Shown here piece by piece: positions 16,881 to 23,588 of a stretch of DNA of 54,051 nucleotides. Below the pieces are notes generated by a model. That model searched no databases. It worked only from the letters and a program-made list of their open reading frames with translations, and had not been told where the DNA came from. Source of the DNA: Chlamydiota bacterium. GTDB taxonomy: Bacteria > Auribacterota > JACPWU01. Numbering within the stretch: the first letter of the stretch is position 1; the number at the start of each line of letters is the position of its first letter. The stretch is from contig JACOUC010000030.1 in NCBI GenBank assembly GCA_016178055.1, positions 1-54,051 on the forward strand, written 5' to 3'. The position numbers and the translations under genes are program-made.

Positions 16881-18166
16881 TCGCAAAATTTTTCTTTTAC
16901 ATCGTGGTCCCTGCTTTTGGATTGGGGATTGTTGTTTTCGTTCACGAGCTGGGCCATTTCCTTGTTGGAAAATGGTCTGGCATTCAGGTCTTAAAATTTT
17001 CAATTGGATTTGGCCCTAAAATTTTTTCCTGGAAGAGGGGTTCGACTGAATATTGCCTCTCTTGGCTTTTTTTTGGAGGTTATGTGAAATTTTTAGGGGA
17101 CGAACTTCAGGAAGAAAATGCTCGAAAACTTGAGGGGGGATATTATTCCGTTTCTCCTTTTAAGAGAATGCTCACCTGTGTAGCAGGGCCAGGCATGAAT
17201 CTTGTTTTTGCCTTTTTGGTTTATTGCGCTATTTTTGTCATGGGACGTCCCATTCCGGTCGATGAAAAATCAACCGTCATTGGAAATGTTCTTGAGAACT
17301 CCCCAGCGGCGAAAGCTGGAATAAAATTAGGCGATCAAATTAAAGAAGTAGATCATCAACCCATCTCCAGTTGGAAAAAATTAACAGGAATGATTGCCCT
17401 TTCCTCTCATGAACAAATTCATTTAACTATTTCGAGAAAGAATAACACTTTAGATGTGGTCGTGAAGCCAAAAATGGACGCGAAAAAAGGGGTTCGTCTC
17501 ATCGGAATTTCAAAAATGGAAAGCATTAAAATCGACCAACTAGAAAAAGGAGGACCCGCTGAAAGGGCAGGACTTCAAAGCGGCGATTTAATTCTAGGCG
17601 TTTCTGGGGAATCTGTTTACCAATGGGAGTCATTTATTGAAAAAGTTCAAGCGAGCCATGGAAAGGAAATTTCAATCGAAGTGGACCGTGGAGGCGAGAA
17701 AAAGACATTGACGATTCAGCCTCGTTGGGATAACGATTCAAAGCGATTCCTGATCGGTTTCTCGCGAGGGATGGATTTTGTTTATGAATATATTAATCCT
17801 TTTCTTGCCATGAAAGAGGATATCCTCAATATTTTTCAAACTTTGCATGCCCTTTTTGCAAGAACAGTTTCGCCCAAAGGATTGGCAGGACCCGTGGGCA
17901 TTTTTATGATGATCGGGGCTTTTGCCCAAGTCGGATTTGTTTATTTTTTAGGGTTTATGGCCTTGATCAGTGTTAATTTAGGGGTCTTTAATGTTCTTCC
18001 CATTCCGGTGCTTGATGGGGGACATATTCTTTTTAATATGATTGAGCTCATTTTTGGAAAGCCTTTACCCCAAAAAGTATTGATCTGGATTCAAAATGCC
18101 TTTGTGGCTGTTTTGATCAGTTTTATTTTGTATGTGACGTATCAGGATTTGATGAGATGGAGGTAA
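16868..18166 (+). CDS. rseP: site-2 protease RseP (intramembrane zinc metalloprotease)
   Basis: A membrane-embedded metalloprotease of the RseP/S2P family, which in other bacteria cleaves anti-sigma factors and leftover signal peptides. The zinc motif HELGH is at residues 26-30 in the first membrane segment, and the third-ligand motif LDGGH is in a C-terminal segment. Two PDZ domains lie between (about 125-205 and 210-295). The start ATG at 16868 has GAGGAGG seven bases upstream, inside the end of dxr. The 432-residue length is normal. Confidence 0.93.
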   Translation: MEAIIAKFFFYIVVPAFGLGIVVFVHELGHFLVGKWSGIQVLKFSIGFGPKIFSWKRGSTEYCLSWLFFGGYVKFLGDELQEENARKLEGGYYSVSPFKRMLTCVAGPGMNLVFAFLVYCAIFVMGRPIPVDEKSTVIGNVLENSPAAKAGIKLGDQIKEVDHQPISSWKKLTGMIALSSHEQIHLTISRKNNTLDVVVKPKMDAKKGVRLIGISKMESIKIDQLEKGGPAERAGLQSGDLILGVSGESVYQWESFIEKVQASHGKEISIEVDRGGEKKTLTIQPRWDNDSKRFLIGFSRGMDFVYEYINPFLAMKEDILNIFQTLHALFARTVSPKGLAGPVGIFMMIGAFAQVGFVYFLGFMALISVNLGVFNVLPIPVLDGGHILFNMIELIFGKPLPQKVLIWIQNAFVAVLISFILYVTYQDLMRWR

Positions 18167-18168
18167 CG

Positions 18169-18322
18169 AAAGTTGAAAGTGTAATGTGTAATGTGTAATG
18201 TGTAAGGTGTAAGGTGTAATGTGTAAGGTGTGATGTGTAAGGGAAAAATCAGACTTATGAATTTTTAAACTTTTATCTTTAAACTTTACACATTACACAT
18301 TACACATTACACTTTCAACTTT
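18169..18322. repeat. long inverted repeat of GTGTAAT heptamers
   Basis: A perfect 37-bp inverted repeat: left arm 18169-18205, right arm 18286-18322. Each arm is a short head (AAAGTTGAAA) followed by tandem GTGTAAT 7-mers. The spacer continues with variant 7-mers (GGTGTAA, TGTGTGA) and then AT-rich sequence. It fills the rseP-proS gap and ends only 13 bases before the proS start, where no ribosome binding site is visible. As RNA it would form a very stable hairpin. Confidence 0.9.
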
Positions 18323-18335
18323 TAACTGTCTTTAT

Positions 18336-20039
18336 ATGCGCTGGACTCGAAACTTCATTCCAACTTTAAGGGAGTCTCCTCAAGAGGCTGAGATTCGCAG
18401 TCATCGATTGATGATTCGTGCGGGCCTTATCCAAAAACTTGCAGGGGGGCTCTATACCTTTTTACCCTTGGGTTTGCGCTCCCTTCGTAAAGTGGAAAAA
18501 ATTGTCCGTGAGGTGATGAACAATCATGGGGCGATTGAAGTTCTGCTTCCCATTCTTCAACCCAAGGAAATCTGGACCCAGAGTGGACGTTGGAATGTGA
18601 TGCGGGATCTGATGCTGGTTGCCAAAGATCGGCAGGATCGTTCATTTGTTCTGGGCCCCACACATGAAGAAATTATTACCGATCTTGTTTCTAAGCGGAT
18701 TAAATCCTATCGAGATCTTCCAAAGAATTTTTACCAAATTCAAACAAAGTTTCGGGACGAGATTCGGCCACGCTTTGGTTTAATGAGGTCTCGAGAATTC
18801 CTCATGAAGGATGGATATAGTTTTGATGCAACAGATGAGACCGCCCAAAAGAGTTATTGGAATATGGTTGAGGCTTATCAGGAAATTTTCAAGCGATGTG
18901 GGTTTAATTTTATTATGGTTGAAGCGGATACGGGGGTGATGGGCGGGTCCTTGAGCCATGAATTTATGGTGCTTGCCGATACAGGTGAGGATGAGCTTTT
19001 TGTTTGTAAAGGTTGTGGGTATGCAGCGAACCGGGAGTTGGCCCTGCGTCATTGCGTTCCATCTTTTTCAAGTGCTTCTTCAAAATACGAAGAGGTCCAG
19101 ACTCCTCACATGAAAAGTGTGGAAGGGGTGAGCCGTTTTTTAAAAGTTTCCCCTCAGCAATTAATTAAAACCCTCATTTACGAGATGGATAGAAAACCTC
19201 ATGCCATTTTAATTCGAGGGGATGTTGAGGTGAATGAAGGGAAATTGAGGCGGCTCTTTAAAGGGGCTTCCGTTGAATTAGCCTCTGAAGAAAAAGTCTC
19301 TCAAGTGACAGCTTCTCCCGTTGGATTTGCAGGCCCTCTCGGGTTGAAAGGAATTCCGCTGGTAGCCGATTTAAGCGTGAAAGGGCTTCGAGATGCTGTG
19401 ACAGGAGCCAATAAAGCGGACACACATTTTATCCATGTGGATTTGGAAAGAGATTGCTCGATCGATGCTTTTCAGGATTTAGGTTTTCCGAAAAATGGAG
19501 ATCTCTGTGGAAAATGCAAGGCTCCTTTTCAGGTTTTAAGAGGGATTGAGGTGGGTCATGTCTTTAAACTGGGAACAAAATACAGCGCCATTCTTGGCGC
19601 AAATTATTTGAATGAACAGGGAACTCAGCTTCCTTGCGTCATGGGTTGTTACGGGATTGGGGTTTCAAGATGTCTGGCCGCTTTTGTAGAACAGAATTCG
19701 ACCGAGAATGGGATTTTATGGAATCAGGCCTTGGCCCCTTTTGAAGTCTTAATTTCTCCTCTTTTGATGGAGGTCGGAGAAATTGTAGAGGCAGCAGAAA
19801 AATTATATAACGACTTAAAATTAAAAGGGATGGATGTTCTTTTGGATGACCGCAAAGAACGACCGGGGGTTAAGTTTAAGGATGCAGATTTGATTGGTTT
19901 TCCCATTCAAGTGGCCCTGGGGCAAAAATTTCTTGAGACCCGTTCTCTCGAGGTTCATATCCGCCCCAGGCAAAAGGTTGAACACATTCCGATGGATTCA
20001 ATCGTTTCTTACCTTGAGGGAATGATTCGAAGTCTGTAA
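18336..20039 (+). CDS. proS: prolyl-tRNA synthetase (bacterial type)
   Basis: A class II aminoacyl-tRNA synthetase charging tRNA-Pro. Motif 1 lies around GLRSLRKVEKIV, motif 2 in FRDEIRPRFGLMRSREF, and motif 3 in GCYGIGVSR. The editing (INS) domain lies between motifs 2 and 3 (roughly 225-385), as in bacterial-type ProRS, and the anticodon-binding domain ends the protein. 567 residues is normal. The ATG at 18336 has no Shine-Dalgarno sequence and follows the heptamer hairpin, so initiation may be affected by RNA structure. Confidence 0.95.
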   Translation: MRWTRNFIPTLRESPQEAEIRSHRLMIRAGLIQKLAGGLYTFLPLGLRSLRKVEKIVREVMNNHGAIEVLLPILQPKEIWTQSGRWNVMRDLMLVAKDRQDRSFVLGPTHEEIITDLVSKRIKSYRDLPKNFYQIQTKFRDEIRPRFGLMRSREFLMKDGYSFDATDETAQKSYWNMVEAYQEIFKRCGFNFIMVEADTGVMGGSLSHEFMVLADTGEDELFVCKGCGYAANRELALRHCVPSFSSASSKYEEVQTPHMKSVEGVSRFLKVSPQQLIKTLIYEMDRKPHAILIRGDVEVNEGKLRRLFKGASVELASEEKVSQVTASPVGFAGPLGLKGIPLVADLSVKGLRDAVTGANKADTHFIHVDLERDCSIDAFQDLGFPKNGDLCGKCKAPFQVLRGIEVGHVFKLGTKYSAILGANYLNEQGTQLPCVMGCYGIGVSRCLAAFVEQNSTENGILWNQALAPFEVLISPLLMEVGEIVEAAEKLYNDLKLKGMDVLLDDRKERPGVKFKDADLIGFPIQVALGQKFLETRSLEVHIRPRQKVEHIPMDSIVSYLEGMIRSL

Positions 20040-20057
20040 TGTAGAAAGCATGCGAAC

Positions 20058-20086
20058 TTGACAAAAGAGAATAACTGTAATAGATT
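20058..20086 (+). promoter_or_regulatory. sigma70-type promoter for the toxin-antitoxin operon
   Basis: A perfect -35 box TTGACA (20058-20063), a 17-bp spacer and a -10 box TAGATT (20081-20086, four of six matches) lie just before the RHH gene. Confidence 0.7.
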
Positions 20087-20095
20087 TTATTACAG
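20075..20095. promoter_or_regulatory. operator dyad overlapping the -10 box
   Basis: A perfect 8-bp dyad, CTGTAATA and TATTACAG, with a 5-bp spacer covers the -10 box and the expected transcription start. Ribbon-helix-helix antitoxins usually bind such dyads as dimers of dimers, so autorepression is likely. That is inference from position. Confidence 0.65.
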
Positions 20096-20103
20096 GAGCA
20101 AGT

Positions 20104-20322
20104 ATGAGACAGACCATTACGATTAGCATTCCTAAAAATATCAAGAAGGCCTTAGATCACTTGGTTTCGGAAGAAGGGGTTTCAAGAAGCGATGTGGTGC
20201 GGGATTCTTTGCGAGACTACCTTTTCGTTCATCAGTTTCGATCTCTTCGATCTAAGATGATGACCCAGGCTCGTGAGAAAGGGATTTATACGGACGAAGA
20301 TGTTTTTAATAAAGTTTCATAA
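20104..20322 (+). CDS. ribbon-helix-helix (CopG-type) antitoxin
   Basis: A 72-residue protein. Its N-terminus has the beta-strand and two-helix pattern of ribbon-helix-helix DNA-binding proteins (TITISIPKNIKKALDHL, then the turn region GVSRSDVVRDSL). The charged C-terminal part would wrap the toxin. CAGGAG lies just upstream of the ATG. The PIN gene follows on the same strand and a dyad overlaps the promoter, the usual plan of an autoregulated type II toxin-antitoxin pair. Confidence 0.85.
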   Translation: MRQTITISIPKNIKKALDHLVSEEGVSRSDVVRDSLRDYLFVHQFRSLRSKMMTQAREKGIYTDEDVFNKVS

Positions 20323-20366
20323 ACCTTCTGTTTTGCCTCGTAACGCTTATTCTTCTTTTTTTGTTC

Positions 20367-20392
20367 ATTGAACTTCAGTATTGAGGTTCAAT
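20367..20392 (+). other. RNA hairpin between antitoxin and toxin genes
   Basis: Arms ATTGAACTTCA and TGAGGTTCAAT (one mismatch) around a GTAT loop lie in the 90-bp gap, about 20 bases before the toxin start. There is no long T run, so a strong terminator is unlikely. It may lower toxin expression relative to antitoxin. Confidence 0.55.
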
Positions 20393-20412
20393 ATATTCCT
20401 TAGGGGTACGGC

Positions 20413-20814
20413 TTGAGAATTGTTTTTGATACCCATGTTCTTATCGCAGCTTTTATTTCTAAAGGGGCTTGCTCTGAGCTTTTTGAACACTGTGCTCGTC
20501 GCCATCGTTTAGTGAGTTCAGATTTTATTTTAGGAGAATTCAGTCGAAATCTTGTCAAAAAATTTGGGATTTCCTCATTACAGGCTTCTAAGGCGATAAG
20601 ACTTTTAGAAAGTCGAATAGAGAAGGTCATTCCTTTATCTCTGGAAACAAGTGCATGCCGAGACTCATCGGATATTCACGTGATCGGCACAGCTCTGGCA
20701 GGTCAATGTCATTGCCTTGTTACAGGGGATAAAGATTTGCTTGTTTTGAAAAAGTTTCGCCATGTAGATATCATAAGTCCCTCAGGTTTTTGGAAGTATG
20801 AAAGTGGGGTATAA
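20413..20814 (+). CDS. PIN-domain toxin (putative endoribonuclease)
   Basis: A 133-residue PIN protein of the kind annotated as toxin component of PIN-family TA systems. The acidic metal-binding residues are visible: Asp7 (VFDTHVLI), a Glu in LGEFSRN, and the Asp residues of CRDSSDIHVIG and TGDKDLL. PIN toxins are Mg-dependent RNases that usually cleave tRNA or rRNA. The start is a TTG at 20413 with AGGGG upstream; a TTG start fits low expression. The gap to the antitoxin (90 bp) is wider than usual for such pairs. Confidence 0.85.
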   Translation: MRIVFDTHVLIAAFISKGACSELFEHCARRHRLVSSDFILGEFSRNLVKKFGISSLQASKAIRLLESRIEKVIPLSLETSACRDSSDIHVIGTALAGQCHCLVTGDKDLLVLKKFRHVDIISPSGFWKYESGV

Positions 20815-20853
20815 AAAAGGATTGAATATTTTTTTGACTTCCTTGTTTGCATG

Positions 20854-21130
20854 AACCCAAATAATTCTCTTGATCCGGTACTTCTTCCTTAATCTCTCAA
20901 TCACCTCCGGCAATGTCTTTCCTTCAAAGGTGTTCCCTGGATATACACCCAATCCCAGAGGAATCCCTTCCTGATCAATCCACAATCCCAGCACCCCTTG
21001 TGTGCAATCATTCCTCTTTTCCTTATCATTCGCATCTGACCGAAGATCAAATTTTAATACTGCCATCGGGACTTTCTAGAATCCCTTTGGCAAAATCAGC
21101 TTTTTTAAAAATCATGAGAACTTTTGGCTG
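20854..21130 (-). pseudogene. remnant of a DDE transposase (IS4/IS1634-like)
   Basis: On the - strand a frame covers QGVLGLWIDQEGIPLGLGV and GNTFEGKTLPEVIERL, the central part of IS4/IS1634-type transposases around the second catalytic region (DQ...GIP...GNT...TL). Just upstream (about 21050-21130) a different frame continues with FKKADFAKGILESPDG, so at least one frameshift is present. Both ends are missing and the fragment runs out against the toxin gene. No terminal inverted repeats were found. The surrounding 20815-21264 gap contains nothing else I can name except the promoter below. Confidence 0.7.
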
Positions 21131-21174
21131 GAAAACTGAAGTATGACCCAATCCTGTCGGATAAAACTCAAAGA

Positions 21175-21203
21175 TAGATATTTTCTTTATTTTAGGATAT
21201 AAT
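21175..21203 (+). promoter_or_regulatory. sigma70-type promoter before the DUF378 gene
   Basis: TAGATA (21175-21180; four of six matches to TTGACA), a 17-bp spacer and a perfect TATAAT at 21198-21203, ahead of the DUF378 gene. Confidence 0.55.
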
Positions 21204-21264
21204 TAAAAAACTTTTCTCACAAAGAGAGAAGGACAATTCAACCATGTTCAACAAGGAGGAAAAT

Positions 21265-21501
21265 ATGAAAGGCCGTTGTCCGCTGTGTAAGATTTTTGGG
21301 CTTCTTTGTATGATTGGGGCTGTAAATTGGGGATTAATTGGTGCTTTTAATTTCAATTTGGTGGCAAAGTTGTTGGGAGATATGACGCTGATCAGCCGTG
21401 CAGCGTATATCCTGGTGGGGATTTCAGGGTTATTGGGCTTGATTGGTTTTGTTAAAGAATGCCCTGCTTGTTGTAAAAAAACGGGTGATTCTGGAAAATA
21501 G
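21265..21501 (+). CDS. DUF378 family small membrane protein
   Basis: A 78-residue protein with two hydrophobic segments carrying the DUF378 pattern (IGAVNWGLIGAF, LVAKLLG, YILVGISGLLGL). The function of the family is unknown. Unlike many members it has CPLC near the N-terminus and CPACC near the C-terminus, which could bind metal or form disulfides. I choose the ATG at 21265 because AAGGAGGA sits just upstream; the in-frame ATG at 21244 would place that site inside the gene. Confidence 0.85.
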   Translation: MKGRCPLCKIFGLLCMIGAVNWGLIGAFNFNLVAKLLGDMTLISRAAYILVGISGLLGLIGFVKECPACCKKTGDSGK

Positions 21502-21530
21502 TTTAATAAAATAAAAAAAGGAGTAGTTCG

Positions 21531-21962
21531 ATGAAAAGCTTTTTTAAAGCAGGTTTAGCGATGTTTTTGGCATTAGGGATCGGTTTATCATCACAAACTT
21601 TTGCCGATGATAATAATCAAGATCCAGGTCCAGGGGTCGAGAATTCTAATCCGACAGATCCCATTGTGGGTCCTCAAGGAAATAAACCTCCCATGGAACA
21701 ATGGCTTGATGACACCGGTCGTAGAGCGGAGTTTGATACCGATGGAGATGGGAAACTGAATATTCAAGAAAGAGCCAGTGCTTGGAAGGCCTATTTACAG
21801 GAAAATCCACCTCAACGTCCTCAAGGTCAAAATCCATTAGGCCAGAGATTGGGTGGAGGGAGTCGTCCTCCTTTCAAGAGACCGAATCCCCCGATGTTTC
21901 AAGCCCCCCAACCTCCTCAAGGAGATGGAGAGAATACTCAAGATCAGGGAACTCAGAACTAA
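21531..21962 (+). CDS. secreted Pro/Gln-rich protein with one EF-hand-like calcium loop
   Basis: A 143-residue protein with an N-terminal signal peptide (Lys, hydrophobic run, likely cleavage after SQTFA at 25). Residues 69-80 fit a 12-residue EF-hand loop with Asp at 69, 71 and 73, Gly74 and Glu80. The remainder is low-complexity, rich in Pro, Gln and Gly. Probably periplasmic or surface exposed; function unknown. It sits 29 bases after the DUF378 gene with an AAAGGAG site, so the two are likely one transcript. Confidence 0.75.
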   Translation: MKSFFKAGLAMFLALGIGLSSQTFADDNNQDPGPGVENSNPTDPIVGPQGNKPPMEQWLDDTGRRAEFDTDGDGKLNIQERASAWKAYLQENPPQRPQGQNPLGQRLGGGSRPPFKRPNPPMFQAPQPPQGDGENTQDQGTQN

Positions 21963-22055
21963 ACTGAGCGTTGGTTTTTTAGTTTCAAATGGGGTCTCTT
22001 GAAATGTGACTACTATCAATCGCATTCAGGAGGCCCTTTTATTTAGGCCCATGTT

Positions 22056-22268
22056 ATGGAATTTTCTAAAACCAAGATTAAAATATGTCCGAGGTGTAAA
22101 CGCTCCTTTTCTTGTCAACAGGAAGAGGGATGTTGGTGCTCAAAATTGAAGTTCTCTAAGGAGATTCTCGAAAAAATTCGTGCGGCTTATTCCGATTGTT
22201 TATGTGAGTATTGTTTAAAGGGGCTTTTAATAAGTTCTCATAGTAAGAATGACCAACTTCCCTTATAA
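22056..22268 (+). CDS. cysteine-rich CWC family protein
   Basis: A 70-residue protein with the Cys-rich CWC pattern: CPRCKRSFSC, then GCWCSKL, and a later CLCEYC. The paired cysteines suggest a small zinc-binding domain. The role of the family is unknown. No strong ribosome binding site is visible before the ATG at 22056. A hairpin directly after its stop codon also covers the start region of orn. Confidence 0.75.
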   Translation: MEFSKTKIKICPRCKRSFSCQQEEGCWCSKLKFSKEILEKIRAAYSDCLCEYCLKGLLISSHSKNDQLPL

Positions 22269-22269
22269 T

Positions 22270-22290
22270 AAACCCCTTAGAAAGGGGTTT
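22270..22290 (+). terminator. hairpin between the CWC gene and orn, covering the orn ribosome binding site
   Basis: A perfect 9-bp stem (AAACCCCTT / AAGGGGTTT) with a 3-nt AGA loop is followed by TTTTA and then the orn ATG at 22292. It could be a weak intrinsic terminator for the CWC gene. It also hides the only G-rich stretch that could serve as the orn Shine-Dalgarno site. Confidence 0.5.
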
Positions 22291-22291
22291 T

Positions 22292-22849
22292 ATGCATCAA
22301 ACAAAAAATAAAACCAACATGGTCTGGATCGATATGGAAATGACCGGACTTGATCCGGAAAAGGAACGGATCATTGAAATTGCAACGCTCATTACCGATA
22401 AAGATTTAAATCTTTTAGGAGAAGGACCCAATTTGGTGATTCATCAGGATGCGAAAGTTTTGGATGGAATGGATGAGTGGAATCAAAAGCATCATAAGAA
22501 GTCGGGCTTGTTAGATCAGGTTAAAAATTCCCAAATGACGGTCAAAAAGGCTGAACGATTGACGTTGGGTTTTATTAAGAAATTTTGTCTTCCTAAAAAA
22601 TCACCGCTTTGTGGAAATGCCGTTCATCATGATCGCCGATTTTTAATGAAGTATATGCCCTCTTTGAGCCATTATCTTCATTATAGGCATGTCGATGTGA
22701 GTACACTCAAAATCCTTATTCATGGCTGGTACCCTCAGGATAAAAAGAAATTTCCTAAAAAATCGGATGCTCATCGTGCTTCAGATGATATTCGCCGATC
22801 GATTGAAGAACTACGCTTTTATCAAAAGAATTATTTTATTCAACAGTGA
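22292..22849 (+). CDS. orn: oligoribonuclease (DEDDh 3'-5' exonuclease)
   Basis: Degrades 2-5 nt RNA fragments and linear cyclic-dinucleotide products in the cytoplasm. The DEDDh catalytic set is visible: Asp and Glu in WIDMEMTGLD, Asp in HHDRRFL, and His and Asp in AHRASDDIRRS. The HYRHVDVSTLK segment is characteristic of Orn. The 185-residue length matches. One difference is GNAVHHDRRF where most Orn proteins read GNSI-QDRRF. Confidence 0.92.
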   Translation: MHQTKNKTNMVWIDMEMTGLDPEKERIIEIATLITDKDLNLLGEGPNLVIHQDAKVLDGMDEWNQKHHKKSGLLDQVKNSQMTVKKAERLTLGFIKKFCLPKKSPLCGNAVHHDRRFLMKYMPSLSHYLHYRHVDVSTLKILIHGWYPQDKKKFPKKSDAHRASDDIRRSIEELRFYQKNYFIQQ

Positions 22850-22855
22850 AAAAAA

Positions 22856-22883
22856 GGGGTGAGTCGTGAGGGGTGAGTCGTGA
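22856..22883 (+). repeat. 14-bp tandem duplication (GGGGTGAGTCGTGA x2)
   Basis: Two perfect 14-bp copies, each made of two 7-mers (GGGGTGA, GTCGTGA), lie between orn and the broken lytic transglycosylase. Confidence 0.75.
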
Positions 22884-22909
22884 GTAAAAAATAAACTTTT
22901 TTAAATCTT

Positions 22910-23327
22910 ATGAGATTTTATTGTGTTTTATTTTTGATGATTGAATTCCTTATTCTCTTTAGTCTTCAAAGCCCCGCAGGTCAAAATTCTGATGAAGTTT
23001 CTTTTGATGATGTCTATGATCAGGGAGCACAGTGGGTTGAAGACCCTGTGCCGGACGAAATTCTTGAAGAAATTCAAATTCCTTCCAAAGAGGATTGGAG
23101 GATTTTCTGGAGAGAGGTAGAGCGGGTCCTTCATTCTTAAAACATTGAGGACTTTGGCTGCGTATAATGCAGGGGCGGGTAGGGTGGCAGAGCTTCTTAA
23201 GAAGCGTCATGCCCATACGTTTGATACCATTGAAGATGATTTGCCTTTGGAAACACAGATGTATGTACCAAAAGTTTTGGCGATTGTGTCCTTACGTGAG
23301 AACATGGATTTGGAGAATATAAAATGA
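22910..23327 (+). pseudogene. broken lytic transglycosylase (SLT) gene
   Basis: The first frame (22910-23140) encodes a signal peptide and an acidic N-terminal region ending in WRIFWREVERVLHS. The second frame (from about 23145, shifted) encodes only the C-terminal part of an SLT domain: LAAYNAGAGRV, then ETQMYVPKVLAIVSL. The central part with the catalytic Glu and the GLMQ-type motif is missing. An internal deletion with a frameshift explains this best. The second fragment still ends in an ATGA overlap with the next gene. Confidence 0.65.
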
Positions 23328-23578
23328 TTCAGGAAATAGGTTTAGTTGCAGCAGTGATATTGCCGTTATGGAATGTTCCACTGATTGTTCGTATCATCAA
23401 AAGAAAATCCTCCAGGGATATGAGTCTTTACTGGGCAGGGGGCGTTTGGATCTGCCTTGTTTTGATGGCCCCCTCTGGTTTTGTTACTGGAGATAGGGTC
23501 TGGCGGGTATTTAATGTGGAAAATTTTTTCTTTTTTAGTTGTGTTCTTATAACCATTCTTATTTATCGTAAACGCTGA
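23324..23578 (+). CDS. small membrane protein, PQ-loop/SemiSWEET-like
   Basis: An 84-residue protein with three hydrophobic segments. The segment LPLWNVPLIVRIIKRKSSRDMSLYW resembles the PQ-loop pattern (Pro and polar residue in the first helix, then a basic loop and a Ser-containing second helix) of SemiSWEET-type transporters. The similarity is by pattern only and the function is unproven. It overlaps the preceding broken gene by ATGA. Confidence 0.55.
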   Translation: MIQEIGLVAAVILPLWNVPLIVRIIKRKSSRDMSLYWAGGVWICLVLMAPSGFVTGDRVWRVFNVENFFFFSCVLITILIYRKR

Positions 23579-23588
23579 TGATTTCATT

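Noticed and set aside
18169-18322. Possible CRISPR array because of tandem short repeats
   Set aside because: Units are 7 nt without spacers and are arranged as an inverted pair; no cas genes are present.
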